A DNA stretch of 64,000 nucleotides from Chryseobacterium panacisoli (GCF_008274625.1 NZ_VTRU01000001.1:2282873-2346872); one strand, 5' to 3'. Shown: positions 26,212 to 35,614, counted from the stretch's first letter. The notes: generated from the sequence alone by a model not told the origin. Numbers and translations: made by a program.

Positions 26212-26241
26212 AAAGTCTCCATCGAAATGGAGACTTTTGTA
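26212..26241. terminator. Bidirectional intrinsic terminator
   Basis: A perfect 11-bp stem AAAGTCTCCAT / ATGGAGACTTT (26212-26222 and 26227-26237) with a CGAA loop is flanked by A and T runs. It serves both the KTSC gene and the convergent metalloprotease. Confidence 0.88.
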
Positions 26242-26262
26242 TTATTTAAAACTTTGATCAAT

Positions 26263-28128
26263 TTATTTAATGATCAATTTTGAAGTTTTAGAATCTTTCC
26301 CGTTAGAAACCTGAATCATATAAACTCCTTTTTCTAACTGCTGATCTACTTTGAAAACACCATTTCCTTCTTCAGTTGCAGACGGGCTTGCTATCAATCT
26401 TCCTGCCATATCAGAAATAGAAACTTTCAGATTTTTACCATTTTTAGCTTTAATGAAGATTTTATCTCCGGTTGCTACAGGGTTAGGATACACTGTTAAA
26501 TCACTATTATCAGCTTTTACTTCGTTTGTTCCTAAGTTAGTAACAAATTTCACTGTATAGTCTTCAACCTGTCCGTACTTTAATTGTCCGCAAGGAGTCA
26601 TGTTAGAATTCTCATCATCTACAAGTACTCTCATTCTAAGCGGAGTATTAAGTACTGCTGAAGCAGGAGCTGTAATGGTAGTATTGTAAGTTCCTATTAA
26701 CGTAACCGGGTCTGCTACAATATTATCAGCAGAACCCACAAGTTCAGAAGCTTCAAATGTTCCGTTATTATTATAGTCAATCCAAACTCTTACTTCATTA
26801 TTTGAATCTGATACATTTACCTGAAGATTATGAGTCCCTGTTGCTGAAAGTTCTGTAGAGGTAGCTTTCAGACAGCCTGCCCCCGTATAATCTTCATAAA
26901 AACTAGCATTATTCTGCCAAAATCCTGTAGTAGCGTTATTAATAGTGCCTAATTTTACTAAAGTTGGTCCCACAAAGTAATTATTCGGATTGGTTACTCC
27001 TGCTGGATTACATGTAGCAGCAATAGGCGTTCCTATCGCAGCTGCTGCAGAAGGAGCTGTTGCTCCTAATGAAGTACTAAGCGACCCTCTCATTAAGAAG
27101 AAATAAAGAGCAGCTCTGTCATGTTGTCCATTGGTAAACTTGAATGCTATTGGATTGGTATAATTCATCATGTTATACTGTACTCCCTGATAGTTTGCTC
27201 CTGTACAATAATTCATATCATTGTTAGTAGGTGCAGGATCATTCAGTAAGCTTCTTGATCTCTCTGTATCACAAACCTGATCATCATCTGTAGCACAGTT
27301 ATTAGTTGTTGCAGGACAAAAATTTGTGGTAGCATCTCCTTGTGGTGCATCAGGATCTGCATTTCCAAAGGTATGCAACAACCCCATACTATGTCCAAAT
27401 TCGTGTGCTAATGTAATATCATCCTGTAACGTAACCACAAAAGATTTCATAAAGGATTCGTAGTTAGCATCAGCATTTTGAGGCAGTCCTGCCCATCCCA
27501 TAATACCATAGGTTCCACCTCCATCTACTTTGTTCATAATATAAATATTAAAGTAAGAAGCTTCAGGCCAGTGTGGAGCAATAGTCTTTACTTGTGCTGT
27601 AGTAACTCCATTAGCACCACTACGCTTTACTCCATAAGTATCATACCCTGCAAGAGTTCCTCCGTTATATCGAACAATCCCGGTAGTGGCATTACAGTTA
27701 GGATCTCTTTTAGCCAATACCAATTTAATCGGCATCGTAGCAGCATTACCAAAATCTGCAGGAATTCCCTGAGCCCACTGATACGTACCTGCATACATCT
27801 GGTTACAATGATCCAGCCAAGCCTGAATTTGTGCATCACTCTTATTGTAAGCTGTACCAATAGCAGCACCGGTAGGCGCTATTACGTGTACTACCACAGG
27901 AATTTCATAAACTCCGTTTACAATTTTATACGTACTTCCATTTTTAGCAGCAGTATTTTGATTACCGCTAATAATTTTGTTACGCATATTGCGAACCATT
28001 TCATCAATTTCCGCATTCTGTTTCTGGTGTACTCTCTGCTCATTATCAAAGTCACACCAATCTTTTTTTTGCTGTGCTGATACTGAAAGGGATAGTAGCA
28101 ATGCCCCACAAAGGATAGATTTCTTCAT
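26263..28128 (-). CDS. Secreted M43 (pappalysin-like) zinc metalloprotease with GEVED domain and T9SS type A tail
   Basis: 621 residues. A signal peptide (MKKSILCGALLLSLSVSA) and ~60-residue propeptide-like segment precede the M43 catalytic domain: EIPVVVHVI, zinc motif HEFGHSMGLLH (242-252) and a Met-turn at ~330 (YNMMNYTNP). A central region contains a GEVED domain (~430-540; VSDSNNEVRVWIDYNNNGTFEASELVG ... MRVLVDDENSNMTPCGQLKYGQVEDYTV). A type A sorting domain ends it (LTVYPNPVATGDKIFIKA ... GVYMIQVSNGKDSKTSKLIIK). Secreted protease, probably nutritional or host-directed. Monocistronic. Confidence 0.93.
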   Translation of the reverse strand: MKKSILCGALLLSLSVSAQQKKDWCDFDNEQRVHQKQNAEIDEMVRNMRNKIISGNQNTAAKNGSTYKIVNGVYEIPVVVHVIAPTGAAIGTAYNKSDAQIQAWLDHCNQMYAGTYQWAQGIPADFGNAATMPIKLVLAKRDPNCNATTGIVRYNGGTLAGYDTYGVKRSGANGVTTAQVKTIAPHWPEASYFNIYIMNKVDGGGTYGIMGWAGLPQNADANYESFMKSFVVTLQDDITLAHEFGHSMGLLHTFGNADPDAPQGDATTNFCPATTNNCATDDDQVCDTERSRSLLNDPAPTNNDMNYCTGANYQGVQYNMMNYTNPIAFKFTNGQHDRAALYFFLMRGSLSTSLGATAPSAAAAIGTPIAATCNPAGVTNPNNYFVGPTLVKLGTINNATTGFWQNNASFYEDYTGAGCLKATSTELSATGTHNLQVNVSDSNNEVRVWIDYNNNGTFEASELVGSADNIVADPVTLIGTYNTTITAPASAVLNTPLRMRVLVDDENSNMTPCGQLKYGQVEDYTVKFVTNLGTNEVKADNSDLTVYPNPVATGDKIFIKAKNGKNLKVSISDMAGRLIASPSATEEGNGVFKVDQQLEKGVYMIQVSNGKDSKTSKLIIK

Positions 28129-28475
28129 TACAATATTTAAAAAAATTAATAGATTGAAAATTTATAATCTCAAGCATCAATCAATAATATTTATTATCAA
28201 TAACCTGCACAAAATTTAAAATTTTATTACAGTTAGTAGAAAAAGACTCATAATTGTTACATTATAACTCCAAAATAAAATTTACATAATTTCAAACAGC
28301 ATTTAATTAATTTATAGTATTATTAATAAAACACAAAAAAAACAAGCAAAAAACCAATCTTGAAAAATAAAACTATAAAAGTAAGTCCCTATGAATCATA
28401 ATATTAAATTAAAATCATAAAATAAAAAAACCGCACTCATTGTGCGGTTTTTAATATATAAATTCAATTATAATT
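28129..28475. other. AT-rich gap between the M43 protease and guaB
   Basis: 347 bp without a credible gene. It must contain the promoter of the M43 gene on the minus strand, but no perfect TAnnTTTG element was found. The only clear structure is the guaB terminator at its right end. Confidence 0.6.
28422..28455 (-). terminator. Intrinsic terminator after guaB
   Basis: A perfect 9-bp stem AAACCGCAC / GTGCGGTTT (28428-28436 and 28442-28450) with A and T flanks. It terminates guaB on the minus strand. Confidence 0.85.
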
Positions 28476-29936
28476 TTATAAAGAATAATTCGGAGCTTCC
28501 TGTGTGATAATTACATCATGCGGGTGAGATTCTTTCAATCCGCTTCCTGTAATCATTACCAGTTTAGAATCTTTTTGAAGGGTTTCAATATCCTTAGATC
28601 CACAGTATCCCATACCCGCTCTCAGACCTCCTGTCAACTGGAAAATTACATCTTCCAATTTTCCTTTATGAGGAACTCTTCCTTCGATTCCTTCCGGAAC
28701 GAATTTCTTAGCTTCACTTTGGAAATATCTCTCTTTACCACCTCTTTTCATTGCAGAAAGACTTCCCATACCCTGGTAAGACTTGAATTTTCTTCCCTGG
28801 AAAATAATTTCTTCTCCTGGAGCTTCATCTGTACCTGCTAAAAGAGAACCAAGCATTACTGCTCCTGCTCCGCTTGCAATCGCTTTAACGATATCTCCTG
28901 AAAGTTTGATTCCACCATCAGCAATTACCGTTACATTTTGTGACTTAGCATATTCGTAAACGTTATAGATTGCAGACAACTGAGGTACTCCCACTCCTGC
29001 AACTACTCTTGTTGTACAGATAGAACCCGGGCCTACTCCCACTTTAAGTACGTTGGCTCCAGCTTCAATAAGGTCTTTAGCAGCTTCTGCAGTTACAATA
29101 TTTCCCCCTACAACATCTAGGTTTGGATATGCTTTTCTGATTTCTGAGATTTTATCTAAAACTCCTTTAGAATGACCGTGTGCTGAATCGATTGCTACGA
29201 TATCAACTCCTGCCTGTACCAAGGCTTCAATTCTCGCCAAAGTATCTTCTCCTACTCCTACTCCTGCACCTACGATAAGGCGACCGCTCTGGTCTTTATT
29301 AGCGTTTGGATACTCTAACTGATTATCAATATCCTTGATGGTGATTAAACCTACAAGTTTGTTATCTTTATCTACAATCGGAAGTTTTTCAACTCTGTTT
29401 TTAAGAAGGATTTCTTTTGCCTTTTCAAGGTTGGTATCTTTGTCTGAAGTGATCAGATTTTCTTTGGTCATGATCTCTTCCACTTTCATATCAAGATTTT
29501 CCTGATATTTTACATCTCTGTTGGTAATAATTCCAATCAGTACATTATTAGGATCTACTACCGGAAGACCGGAAATCTTATATCTTGACATAAGATCTCT
29601 AGCTTCACCTAAAGTATGATCTTTAGATAGAGTAACCGGATCAGAGATCATTCCGTTTTCGGAACGTTTTACACGGTTTACCTGAGCTGCCTGCTCAGCA
29701 ATTGTCATGTTTTTGTGGATAAAGCCCAACCCTCCGACTCTTGCCAAAGCAATTGCCAGATCTGCTTCAGTAACAGTGTCCATCGCAGCGGAAACTATCG
29801 GAACATTCAGCGTGATTTTGTCGGTAAGTCTTGATTTTAATGAAACCTGGTTAGGTAAAACTTCTGAATAAGAAGGGACTAGAAGAACGTCATCGAAAGT
29901 GATGGCTGTCTCTACAATTTTGTTATGAATAGACAT
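28476..29936 (-). CDS. guaB: Inosine-5'-monophosphate dehydrogenase
   Basis: 486 residues, full length. GuaB oxidises IMP to XMP with NAD+, the committed step to GMP. The TIM barrel begins with [16 protein letters not shown] and two CBS domains are inserted (~95-205; [30 protein letters not shown]). The catalytic loop is [20 protein letters not shown] with the nucleophile C307. The flap and C-terminal region include [36 protein letters not shown]. Promoter immediately upstream. Confidence 0.97.
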   Translation of the reverse strand: MSIHNKIVETAITFDDVLLVPSYSEVLPNQVSLKSRLTDKITLNVPIVSAAMDTVTEADLAIALARVGGLGFIHKNMTIAEQAAQVNRVKRSENGMISDPVTLSKDHTLGEARDLMSRYKISGLPVVDPNNVLIGIITNRDVKYQENLDMKVEEIMTKENLITSDKDTNLEKAKEILLKNRVEKLPIVDKDNKLVGLITIKDIDNQLEYPNANKDQSGRLIVGAGVGVGEDTLARIEALVQAGVDIVAIDSAHGHSKGVLDKISEIRKAYPNLDVVGGNIVTAEAAKDLIEAGANVLKVGVGPGSICTTRVVAGVGVPQLSAIYNVYEYAKSQNVTVIADGGIKLSGDIVKAIASGAGAVMLGSLLAGTDEAPGEEIIFQGRKFKSYQGMGSLSAMKRGGKERYFQSEAKKFVPEGIEGRVPHKGKLEDVIFQLTGGLRAGMGYCGSKDIETLQKDSKLVMITGSGLKESHPHDVIITQEAPNYSL

Positions 29937-29950
29937 CTTTACTTTCTTTG

Positions 29951-29958
29951 CAAAATTA
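29951..29958 (-). promoter_or_regulatory. Bacteroidota -7 promoter element of guaB
   Basis: TAATTTTG on the minus strand, 14 bp before the guaB ATG. Confidence 0.5.
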
Positions 29959-30030
29959 GGTTATTTTAGTGAGATATGAAAATCCTTTTTGATAGTTTAA
30001 ATAAAATTTAATAATCAATAACTTAAATCG

Positions 30031-30058
30031 AAAAACCGTTCTTTTTATCAGAACGGTT
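30031..30058 (-). terminator. Intrinsic terminator after the sigma-factor operon
   Basis: AACCGTTC / GAACGGTT (30034-30041 and 30051-30058) is followed on the minus strand by a T run (A run 30031-30035). Confidence 0.75.
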
Positions 30059-30124
30059 ACGGTACAAAATAATTGAATATGTAGAAACTACTTTAATTAT
30101 ATATTAAGGCATCCATATTAAGGT

Positions 30125-30829
30125 CTATTTGACAGGGTTTCCACTTTCATCCAAATTCTCAATATGGGTTTGATTATTTTTATCAACGTACAATTTTAAT
30201 CTTACTTTGCCTTTGGTATCACGGATAAATATCCCTACATCACCATCGGCTGTCTTACCGGCAAAAAATCGTTCATTAGTCAGTTTTCCTTCTTCCCGAA
30301 GTTTTGCATAGGCCGTTTTGCTGACTGCAGGATCATTTATTTTTTTCAGAGAATCTTCAAACTTAATAATATCTTCCAAGGGGAAATCATCGGGGCGGTC
30401 CCAAAGTTTTAAGCCATACACTCTCTTTTTATCTTTCCCCGCACCTTCAAAGTACTGAAGCTGCATGATCTGATCTGTATTTCTCTGATCTACGGAGTAC
30501 ACCATTCCAGACTCTTTGTCATTACCATCATAAACAAGCCCTCCACATTCGTCGCCCAGGGAATTGAAGAAGATAAGCCCCGCTTCTCTCTCCCGCGGTT
30601 TCAATTCTTTATGATTTACCAAGCCAGGGTGCTGGCGTTCTTTATTACTGATCACCATTTTTAGCGTTCCGTCTTTCTCAACAATATTGATCCGTTCTAC
30701 ATTTATTTCCTTAAAACGTTCGTTAGAAGACTGATTTTTAAACGCCAGAAAGAAAAACATTGCACATAATATGGTAAGTACAACGGCATAGATTTTAAGG
30801 ATACGGACTTCTCTTATTAACTTTTCCAT
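30125..30829 (-). CDS. Membrane-anchored protein of unknown function
   Basis: 234 residues. One N-terminal helix (ILKIYAVVLTILCAMFFFLAF, ~10-30) anchors a large soluble, probably periplasmic domain: NVERINIVEKDGTLKMVISNKERQHPG, then EREAGLIFFNSLGDECGGLVYDG and DVGIFIRDTKGKVRLKLYVDKNNQTHIENLDE. The INIVEKDGTLKMVISN ... IFIRDTKGKVRLKLYVD pattern is repeated and beta-rich. I recognise this as a conserved hypothetical protein in Flavobacteriia but know no function. It follows the DUF4252 lipoprotein by 36 bp and probably belongs to the sigma-factor operon. Confidence 0.75.
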   Translation of the reverse strand: MEKLIREVRILKIYAVVLTILCAMFFFLAFKNQSSNERFKEINVERINIVEKDGTLKMVISNKERQHPGLVNHKELKPREREAGLIFFNSLGDECGGLVYDGNDKESGMVYSVDQRNTDQIMQLQYFEGAGKDKKRVYGLKLWDRPDDFPLEDIIKFEDSLKKINDPAVSKTAYAKLREEGKLTNERFFAGKTADGDVGIFIRDTKGKVRLKLYVDKNNQTHIENLDESGNPVK

Positions 30830-30865
30830 GCTGTGAAAGTTTTTGGGGAGATTTATTACCGAAAA

Positions 30866-31369
30866 TTATTTAACGGAAACAGAATTGATCATCTTTGAGA
30901 TATCATCAGGAGTAAAGTTTCCTTTCACATCTACAAAAACCATATCCCGGCTATTGGAGCCTACAGTGATCAGCATATTTTTAATAGCTTCCCCGTCTTG
31001 TTTTACCCGTATATTGACATTATCCCCATCGTGCTTAATAGTAGCCCATTCTTCGTAATGGTTATTGCTCAAATATTGGGTGTAATCATTCAACATTTCC
31101 TCACTCCCGTTGGTTACAGTAAGAACTTTTATTTTTGAAGCTTTCTTTACCAGATTAACTGTTTCCTCACTTTCGCCTTCTTCCCTTAATGCCTTCTTAA
31201 TATATGATTTAGCAAGAACCATGGGGACATTAATACTTGCAAACCGGGCTCCTTTGAAATCATATTTTGAATTCTGGAAAAAGTCAATGTTCGGTTTTTC
31301 TGATACGATACACGACTGAAGCATACCTATTGTCAGAATAGCCAGAAAAATGTTTTTAAGAGTCTTCAT
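30866..31369 (-). CDS. DUF4252 lipoprotein
   Basis: 167 residues. A lipobox (GMLQSC, Cys20) marks a lipoprotein. The DUF4252 domain covers the rest (FASINVPMVLAKSYIKKALREEGESEETVNLVKKASKIKVLTVTNGSEEMLNDYTQYLSNNHYEEW ... DMVFVDVKGNFTPDDISKMINSV). DUF4252 proteins are often encoded beside ECF sigma/anti-sigma pairs in Bacteroidota. Eleven bp downstream of a second DUF4252 protein, so cotranscribed. Confidence 0.85.
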   Translation of the reverse strand: MKTLKNIFLAILTIGMLQSCIVSEKPNIDFFQNSKYDFKGARFASINVPMVLAKSYIKKALREEGESEETVNLVKKASKIKVLTVTNGSEEMLNDYTQYLSNNHYEEWATIKHDGDNVNIRVKQDGEAIKNMLITVGSNSRDMVFVDVKGNFTPDDISKMINSVSVK

Positions 31370-31380
31370 AGTTTAGTTTT

Positions 31381-32667
31381 TTATTTGATTTGTCTGAAGC
31401 TTCCTCCCGAAACTTTATCTACCTTAGCATCGAGCTCAGGATCCCCTTTAAGTTTTACGGCTGCTCCAGAAGACACACTTACTTTTAGTTTATCAGTAAC
31501 CAACAGAGAAAGACTTGCCCCTGAAGTAGATTCTACTATTGCTGTAGCAATCTTAAGATCATCTGCCTTACAAGATGTACCACTGCTTGTATCAATTACT
31601 GCAGAGGTTGCTGTTCCCGACAGGCTTACACTCGCTCCACTGGAAGTATCTAAAACCAGCTTGGGAGTCGTAATTTCCATATTTAAAACAGACCCTGAAC
31701 TCGCTTCAATGGCTGCAGCCTCTTTTATATTAAATGTTCCTTTAATGATAGAGCCTGAGGTGGCATCAATCGCAATGTTATTTTCCGTTACAGAGTTCAC
31801 TGCAGTAAATATACTTCCTGAAGATGTTTTGATCGCGTTAATATTTGGTGCCGAAACATTAACGTTTAAATTTTTAAATCTCAGGTTCCGAACTCCTTTA
31901 TTGTCAACATATATCTTTAAAACTCCGTTTTCCACTTTTGTGATTACATATTGAAGTTTATCTGCATCCGCAATAACTTTTACACTTCTTGTATTTTCCT
32001 GTTTAAAGGTAACATTCACTCCTACGCTGGCATCTATTTTTGAGAATTCACCTACATTTCTGTTATCTCCGTTCAGATAGGATGATGTATTCCCCGAAGT
32101 AAGATCATTTCTCACGGAAGTTGTCACAGAAGAAGTGGTTGTTTCACCGGAATTAATGATCTTGTTAACATCAGATAATTTCATTTTCCCATTAAGAATA
32201 AAAATAATATTCTCTTCTTTGGAATCAACGTTGAAAACAAGATTTTCAAGATAGTTATCTTTTTCATCTTCGGCCAGGAATTTCATAGAAGTTCCATCGC
32301 TGCTCATAGACATCAGCTCGTTAAAGTTTAATGACTTTAAGGCATCATTTATTCTCGCCGTTTTATCCTCGTTCATTTTAATATTGGCAAGATTTTCATC
32401 TTTTAAACGATCCGGAAAGGTAATTTTAGGAATAATCAAAATTTTAAGCCCATCCACTTCGTTCAAAATGGGTTTTATTTTCCCGATATAGGCATCATCA
32501 ACATCAATGGTATTCAATAGCTTGAACATCGGTTTTTTAATATTGATAGAGGTTACTCTTCCCTTTTTTTCAAAATCCTGAAAAAGCTTGTCTAATTTCT
32601 CAGTCTGTGCAGAATAGGTTGCAAAGCTGCTTAGCATTACGGCTATGATAAAAAATATTTTTTTCAT
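31381..32667 (-). CDS. DUF4252 - GIN (DUF2807) fusion protein
   Basis: 428 residues from the ATG at 32667, which gives a proper signal peptide (MKKIFFIIAVMLSSFATYSA); an in-frame start at 32709 would overlap the upstream gene. The first ~170 residues match DUF4252 (EKLDKLFQDFEKKGRVTSINIKKPMFKLL ... FNVDSKEENIIFILNGKMKLSDVNKII). The last ~220 are a 'head GIN' auto-transporter-adhesin-like beta-helix (DUF2807): VGEFSKIDASVGVNVTFKQ, then a ladder of repeats with SSGS / TSSGAS motifs. Exported, probably periplasmic or outer surface. Such envelope proteins are plausible targets or sensors for the cotranscribed sigma/anti-sigma pair. Confidence 0.87.
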   Translation of the reverse strand: MKKIFFIIAVMLSSFATYSAQTEKLDKLFQDFEKKGRVTSINIKKPMFKLLNTIDVDDAYIGKIKPILNEVDGLKILIIPKITFPDRLKDENLANIKMNEDKTARINDALKSLNFNELMSMSSDGTSMKFLAEDEKDNYLENLVFNVDSKEENIIFILNGKMKLSDVNKIINSGETTTSSVTTSVRNDLTSGNTSSYLNGDNRNVGEFSKIDASVGVNVTFKQENTRSVKVIADADKLQYVITKVENGVLKIYVDNKGVRNLRFKNLNVNVSAPNINAIKTSSGSIFTAVNSVTENNIAIDATSGSIIKGTFNIKEAAAIEASSGSVLNMEITTPKLVLDTSSGASVSLSGTATSAVIDTSSGTSCKADDLKIATAIVESTSGASLSLLVTDKLKVSVSSGAAVKLKGDPELDAKVDKVSGGSFRQIK

Positions 32668-32683
32668 GGGATTGTTCTGATTT

Positions 32684-33361
32684 TTAGTATTCGCTGTCAA
32701 GATTTTCATTTTTTTGAGAAGATGCTACTGTTTTCTTAAACTCAGTTCCTAATTTCATAAAGGAGTATCTGGCAACATCTATGGCTTCTTTTTCACTGCT
32801 GATTCTCTTGCCGTTTACAATTACATAAGAGTCATTGTATGCAGATACAGAATCACTTAAATTTTTACTGTTTGAGGTATTGCTGACATATCTGGGTCTT
32901 GTTTCCTTTTTAAGTCTTCCTCTTTTTGGCAGAATTTCATCCAGTACATCTTTTTCTGCTACCTGATTATCCTGAAAAACAGAATCTTTTTTCACTCCGG
33001 AAATAGAATCGGTATGATTCACGGCAACCTGTTCCTGATGATCACTGTTTTCTTCAATGAATCCGGATTTCTGCTTTAAGATTTCATCTTTTACCAGTTT
33101 TTCTTTATCCTGCGCATCCTTATTATTGTTATTCAGGAAAAATCCGATACTGAAGACCAGCATTACACTGGCGGCCATCCAGAACCATTTAGGAAAGGAG
33201 GGCTTTTTCTTTTCTTCCAATGGAATAATAGGTGCAGTATTCTGTTCATGTTCCGCACCCTCTGCAGTCTGAAGAAAGTCTTCAAAACTCCAGTCCATTT
33301 TTTCTTCCTTAATATCCCGGAAGACTTCGTTGTATTTATCTTGTAATTGATCTTTTTTCAT
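32684..33361 (-). CDS. Probable anti-sigma factor (single-pass membrane protein)
   Basis: 225 residues. A ~75-residue acidic cytoplasmic N-terminus (MKKDQLQDKYNEVFRDIKEEKMDWSFEDFLQ) is followed by one membrane helix (FPKWFWMAASVMLVFSIGFFL, ~77-97) and a ~125-residue hydrophilic, probably periplasmic tail. It overlaps the sigma factor by 26 bp and lies directly downstream, the classic anti-sigma position. No classical zinc anti-sigma motif is present, so the role rests on position and topology. Confidence 0.75.
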   Translation of the reverse strand: MKKDQLQDKYNEVFRDIKEEKMDWSFEDFLQTAEGAEHEQNTAPIIPLEEKKKPSFPKWFWMAASVMLVFSIGFFLNNNNKDAQDKEKLVKDEILKQKSGFIEENSDHQEQVAVNHTDSISGVKKDSVFQDNQVAEKDVLDEILPKRGRLKKETRPRYVSNTSNSKNLSDSVSAYNDSYVIVNGKRISSEKEAIDVARYSFMKLGTEFKKTVASSQKNENLDSEY

Positions 33362-33845
33362 AGCTCATCAGTTGTGAGATTTGTTCTTTTACTTTTTGTC
33401 TCGCACGCATCAGGTTTACCCTTACTGCATTTTCCTCCATTTCCAGCATTTCAGAAATTTCGGAAACATCATACTCTTCTACATCTTTCAAGTGGATGAC
33501 CATCTTCTGTTTTTCAGGGAGCTGATTGATAAATCCTATAATATGTTCCTTAAGGTTATCAACTTCCATACTATAAAGCTCCGAGCGGTGAAGCTGCATA
33601 TCCGCAAAGCCGATCTTTACATCGTGATGCTTCAGCCGGTTCAGGCATTCGTTCCGGACAGACTTCAGCGCATAGGATTTAAAATTCCCGAATTGCCCCA
33701 GCTCATCCCTCTTCTGCCAAAACTTTATCATGAGATCCTGCACTACATCTTCTGCTTCATCACTGCTCATGACAAACCGCTTCGCAAAACGATACATCTC
33801 GTCTTTGAGAATAAACACCGTATTCTTGAAAGTTTCTTGGGTCAT
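33336..33845 (-). CDS. ECF-type RNA polymerase sigma factor
   Basis: 169 residues. Region 2 (KDEMYRFAKRFVMSSDEAEDVVQDLMIKFWQKRDELGQFGNFKSYALKSVRNECLNRLK) recognises the -10 element; region 4 (INQLPEKQKMVIHLKDVEEYDVSEISEMLEMEENAVRVNLMRARQKVKEQI) recognises the -35. It heads a probable five-gene operon: sigma, anti-sigma, DUF4252-GIN fusion, DUF4252 lipoprotein and a membrane protein. Similar sigma-70 family genes with DUF4252 neighbours are widespread in Bacteroidota. Likely responds to an envelope cue. Confidence 0.9.
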   Translation of the reverse strand: MTQETFKNTVFILKDEMYRFAKRFVMSSDEAEDVVQDLMIKFWQKRDELGQFGNFKSYALKSVRNECLNRLKHHDVKIGFADMQLHRSELYSMEVDNLKEHIIGFINQLPEKQKMVIHLKDVEEYDVSEISEMLEMEENAVRVNLMRARQKVKEQISQLMSYEKRSITR

Positions 33846-33902
33846 GAGTTTTGTTTCTTATAGGTAAGACAACTGCCGTTACAGATCTATTACATCAAAA
33901 AT

Positions 33903-33931
33903 AAAAAAACTTCAAAAAAAATTGAAGTTTT
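33903..33931 (-). terminator. Intrinsic terminator after the GlmU-like gene
   Basis: AAAACTTCAA / TTGAAGTTTT (33906-33915 and 33922-33931) with a T run on the minus strand. Confidence 0.7.
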
Positions 33932-33945
33932 TTATTATAATCGAA

Positions 33946-35106
33946 TTAATACGTATCAAAAATATGTTTCAAGATTGCTTTATCCTCTTCTGTTAAAGGA
34001 ACTTTTCTCCTCGCCATAGCTCTTTCTGCCACTTCATATACTTTATCCAGCCTGAATCTTTCATCATCTTTCAATCCTCCCCATGAGAAATTTTCCACAA
34101 GGTTGGGTGGAAAACCTGGTTTGAAGATATTGGAGGCTACCCCAATTACTGTTCCGGTATTCAATTGGGTATTGATGGCTGTTTTGGAATGATCTCCCAT
34201 GATCAAACCCGCAAACTGTAAGCCCGTATCTTCAAAAGCTTTGGTTCTGTAATTCCAGAATTTTACGTTCCCGTAATTGTTTTTCATATTCGAAGAATTG
34301 CTGTCTGCTCCGAAATTACACCATTCTCCAATCACCGAATTACCCACAAAACCTTCATGTCCTTTACTGGAATATCCGAATATAATGATGTTATTCACTT
34401 CGCCTCCTACTTTACAATGCGGACCAACCGTAGTTGCTCCATAGATTTTTGCTCCCAGATTAAATTTGGAATCATCACAAAGTGCTATCGGACCGCGAAG
34501 ATGGCAGCCTTCCATCACTTCAGTATTTTTACCAATATAAATCTTACCTGTTTTTGTATTGATTGTGGAGAATTCAATATAAGCTCCTTCTTCAATAAAC
34601 AGATCTTTCTTATCTCCTAAAAAGCCATTGGTTGAAGATAATTCCTGCGAAGTTCTTCCTTTGGTAAGGAGATCAAAGTCAAAATCAATAGCATGATGAT
34701 TATAGGTAAACAGATCTTTTGGTCTTTTAAAGAAAATAAGTTCCTCCTTAATGTCTGTCATTTTTTCAATCTGATTCAGAGAGAAATCCTTCATATTGAT
34801 TTTAGCAGCGATCAATTCGTCTTCATAAACCAATGCTTCTCCCTGCTTAAGATCTTTAATCTGTTGAATTACGGTTTCTGTAGGAATGAAATTCGGAACT
34901 AAAAAGAGACTTTCCTTTTCCTCCGGACTTTTAAATTTATCCTGAAGATACGTTTCCGTGAAATAGGAAATCTCCGTGTTTTCCAGGATTTTCTGCCATC
35001 TTTCAGAGAATGTAAGAATTCCGCATCGCATGGCAGCAACAGGTCGGGTAAAAGTAAGCGGAAGAAAGTCTTCCCAATATTGTGCGTCTGAAAATACTAA
35101 TTGCAT
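33946..35106 (-). CDS. GlmU-like sugar nucleotidyltransferase family protein
   Basis: 386 residues from the ATG at 35106. A partial nucleotidyltransferase domain at the N-terminus (LVFSDAQYWEDFLPLTFTRPVAAMRCGILTFSERW) is followed by a left-handed beta-helix acyltransferase-like C-terminal region (LFIEEGAYIEFSTINTKTGKIYIGKNTEVMEGCHLRGPIALCDDSKFNLGAKIYGATTVGPHCKVGGEVNN ... VIGEWCNFGADSNSSNMKNNYG). Flavobacterial genomes carry one such gene, often labelled 'GlmU family' or glucose-1-phosphate thymidylyltransferase, in addition to true GlmU. The canonical GlmU uridylyltransferase motif LAAGxGTRM is absent, so activity is uncertain. Monocistronic. Confidence 0.8.
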   Translation of the reverse strand: MQLVFSDAQYWEDFLPLTFTRPVAAMRCGILTFSERWQKILENTEISYFTETYLQDKFKSPEEKESLFLVPNFIPTETVIQQIKDLKQGEALVYEDELIAAKINMKDFSLNQIEKMTDIKEELIFFKRPKDLFTYNHHAIDFDFDLLTKGRTSQELSSTNGFLGDKKDLFIEEGAYIEFSTINTKTGKIYIGKNTEVMEGCHLRGPIALCDDSKFNLGAKIYGATTVGPHCKVGGEVNNIIIFGYSSKGHEGFVGNSVIGEWCNFGADSNSSNMKNNYGNVKFWNYRTKAFEDTGLQFAGLIMGDHSKTAINTQLNTGTVIGVASNIFKPGFPPNLVENFSWGGLKDDERFRLDKVYEVAERAMARRKVPLTEEDKAILKHIFDTY

Positions 35107-35157
35107 CACTCAGTTTTAAGTTTAAGGTTTAAAATTCAAGGTTAACAAATTTACAAT

Positions 35158-35187
35158 AAAAAAAGTCTCCCAAAAATTGGAAGACTT
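35158..35187 (-). terminator. Intrinsic terminator after rpmE
   Basis: An imperfect stem AAAGTCTCC / GGAAGACTTT with a one-base bulge (around 35163-35171 and 35179-35187) is followed on the minus strand by a T run. Confidence 0.6.
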
Positions 35188-35210
35188 TAATATTTTAAAT
35201 GGTACAAAAA

Positions 35211-35462
35211 TTACTTAGCGAATTTTTTGTATTTGTTCATGAACTTATCAACTCTACCTGCAGTGTCAACTAGTTTTACTTTACCAGTGTAGAAAGGGTG
35301 AGAAGTTGAAGAGATTTCCATTTTGATTAATGGGTATTCTTGTCCTTCAAACTCGATAGTGTCTTTTGTTTCTGCAGTAGACTTGCAAAGAAACACCTCG
35401 TCGTTACTCATATCTTTGAAAACAACAAGTCTATAATTTTCTGGGTGGATTCCGTTTTTCAT
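35211..35462 (-). CDS. rpmE2: 50S ribosomal protein L31, type B
   Basis: 83 residues. [81 protein letters not shown] is a full type B L31. It lacks the CxxC pairs of type A, so it needs no zinc. In many bacteria the type B copy replaces a zinc-binding type A copy under zinc limitation; in Flavobacteriia it is often the only L31. No Zur-like site was recognised. A near-perfect Bacteroidota promoter lies upstream. Confidence 0.96.
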   Translation of the reverse strand: MKNGIHPENYRLVVFKDMSNDEVFLCKSTAETKDTIEFEGQEYPLIKMEISSTSHPFYTGKVKLVDTAGRVDKFMNKYKKFAK

Positions 35463-35534
35463 AATACTATTTTTAAAAAAATTAAGTTTGCTTTCGAAAT
35501 AGTAATGGATATTTCTCTGCTAAATTTTAGGTTG

Positions 35535-35565
35535 CAAAAATACAACATTTTTTCTAATTTCCAAA
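35535..35565 (-). promoter_or_regulatory. Promoter of rpmE
   Basis: On the minus strand TTTG (35565-35562), 19 bp, then TATTTTTG (35542-35535): an essentially perfect Bacteroidota TTTG-N19-TAnnTTTG promoter. Leader ~65 nt. Confidence 0.75.
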
Positions 35566-35614
35566 TACTGCATTCAAAAATTTTTTATTGATAAGAAATT
35601 CAAAGTATTTTCGT

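Noticed and set aside
27478..28080. 200-codon ORF antisense to the M43 protease
   Set aside because: Lies wholly within a clearly real gene; Ser/Ile/Tyr-rich translation with no domain, as expected for a shadow frame.
31385..31954. 189-codon ORF antisense to the GIN-domain gene
   Set aside because: Produced by the repetitive SSGS codons of the real gene on the other strand; no start signals or domain.
31381..32667. SSGS / TSSGAS repeats considered as a DNA tandem repeat
   Set aside because: They are protein-level beta-helix repeats of the GIN domain; the DNA units are too diverged.
33381..33863. 160-codon ORF antisense to the sigma factor
   Set aside because: Full overlap with a well-supported ECF sigma gene; no recognisable domain.
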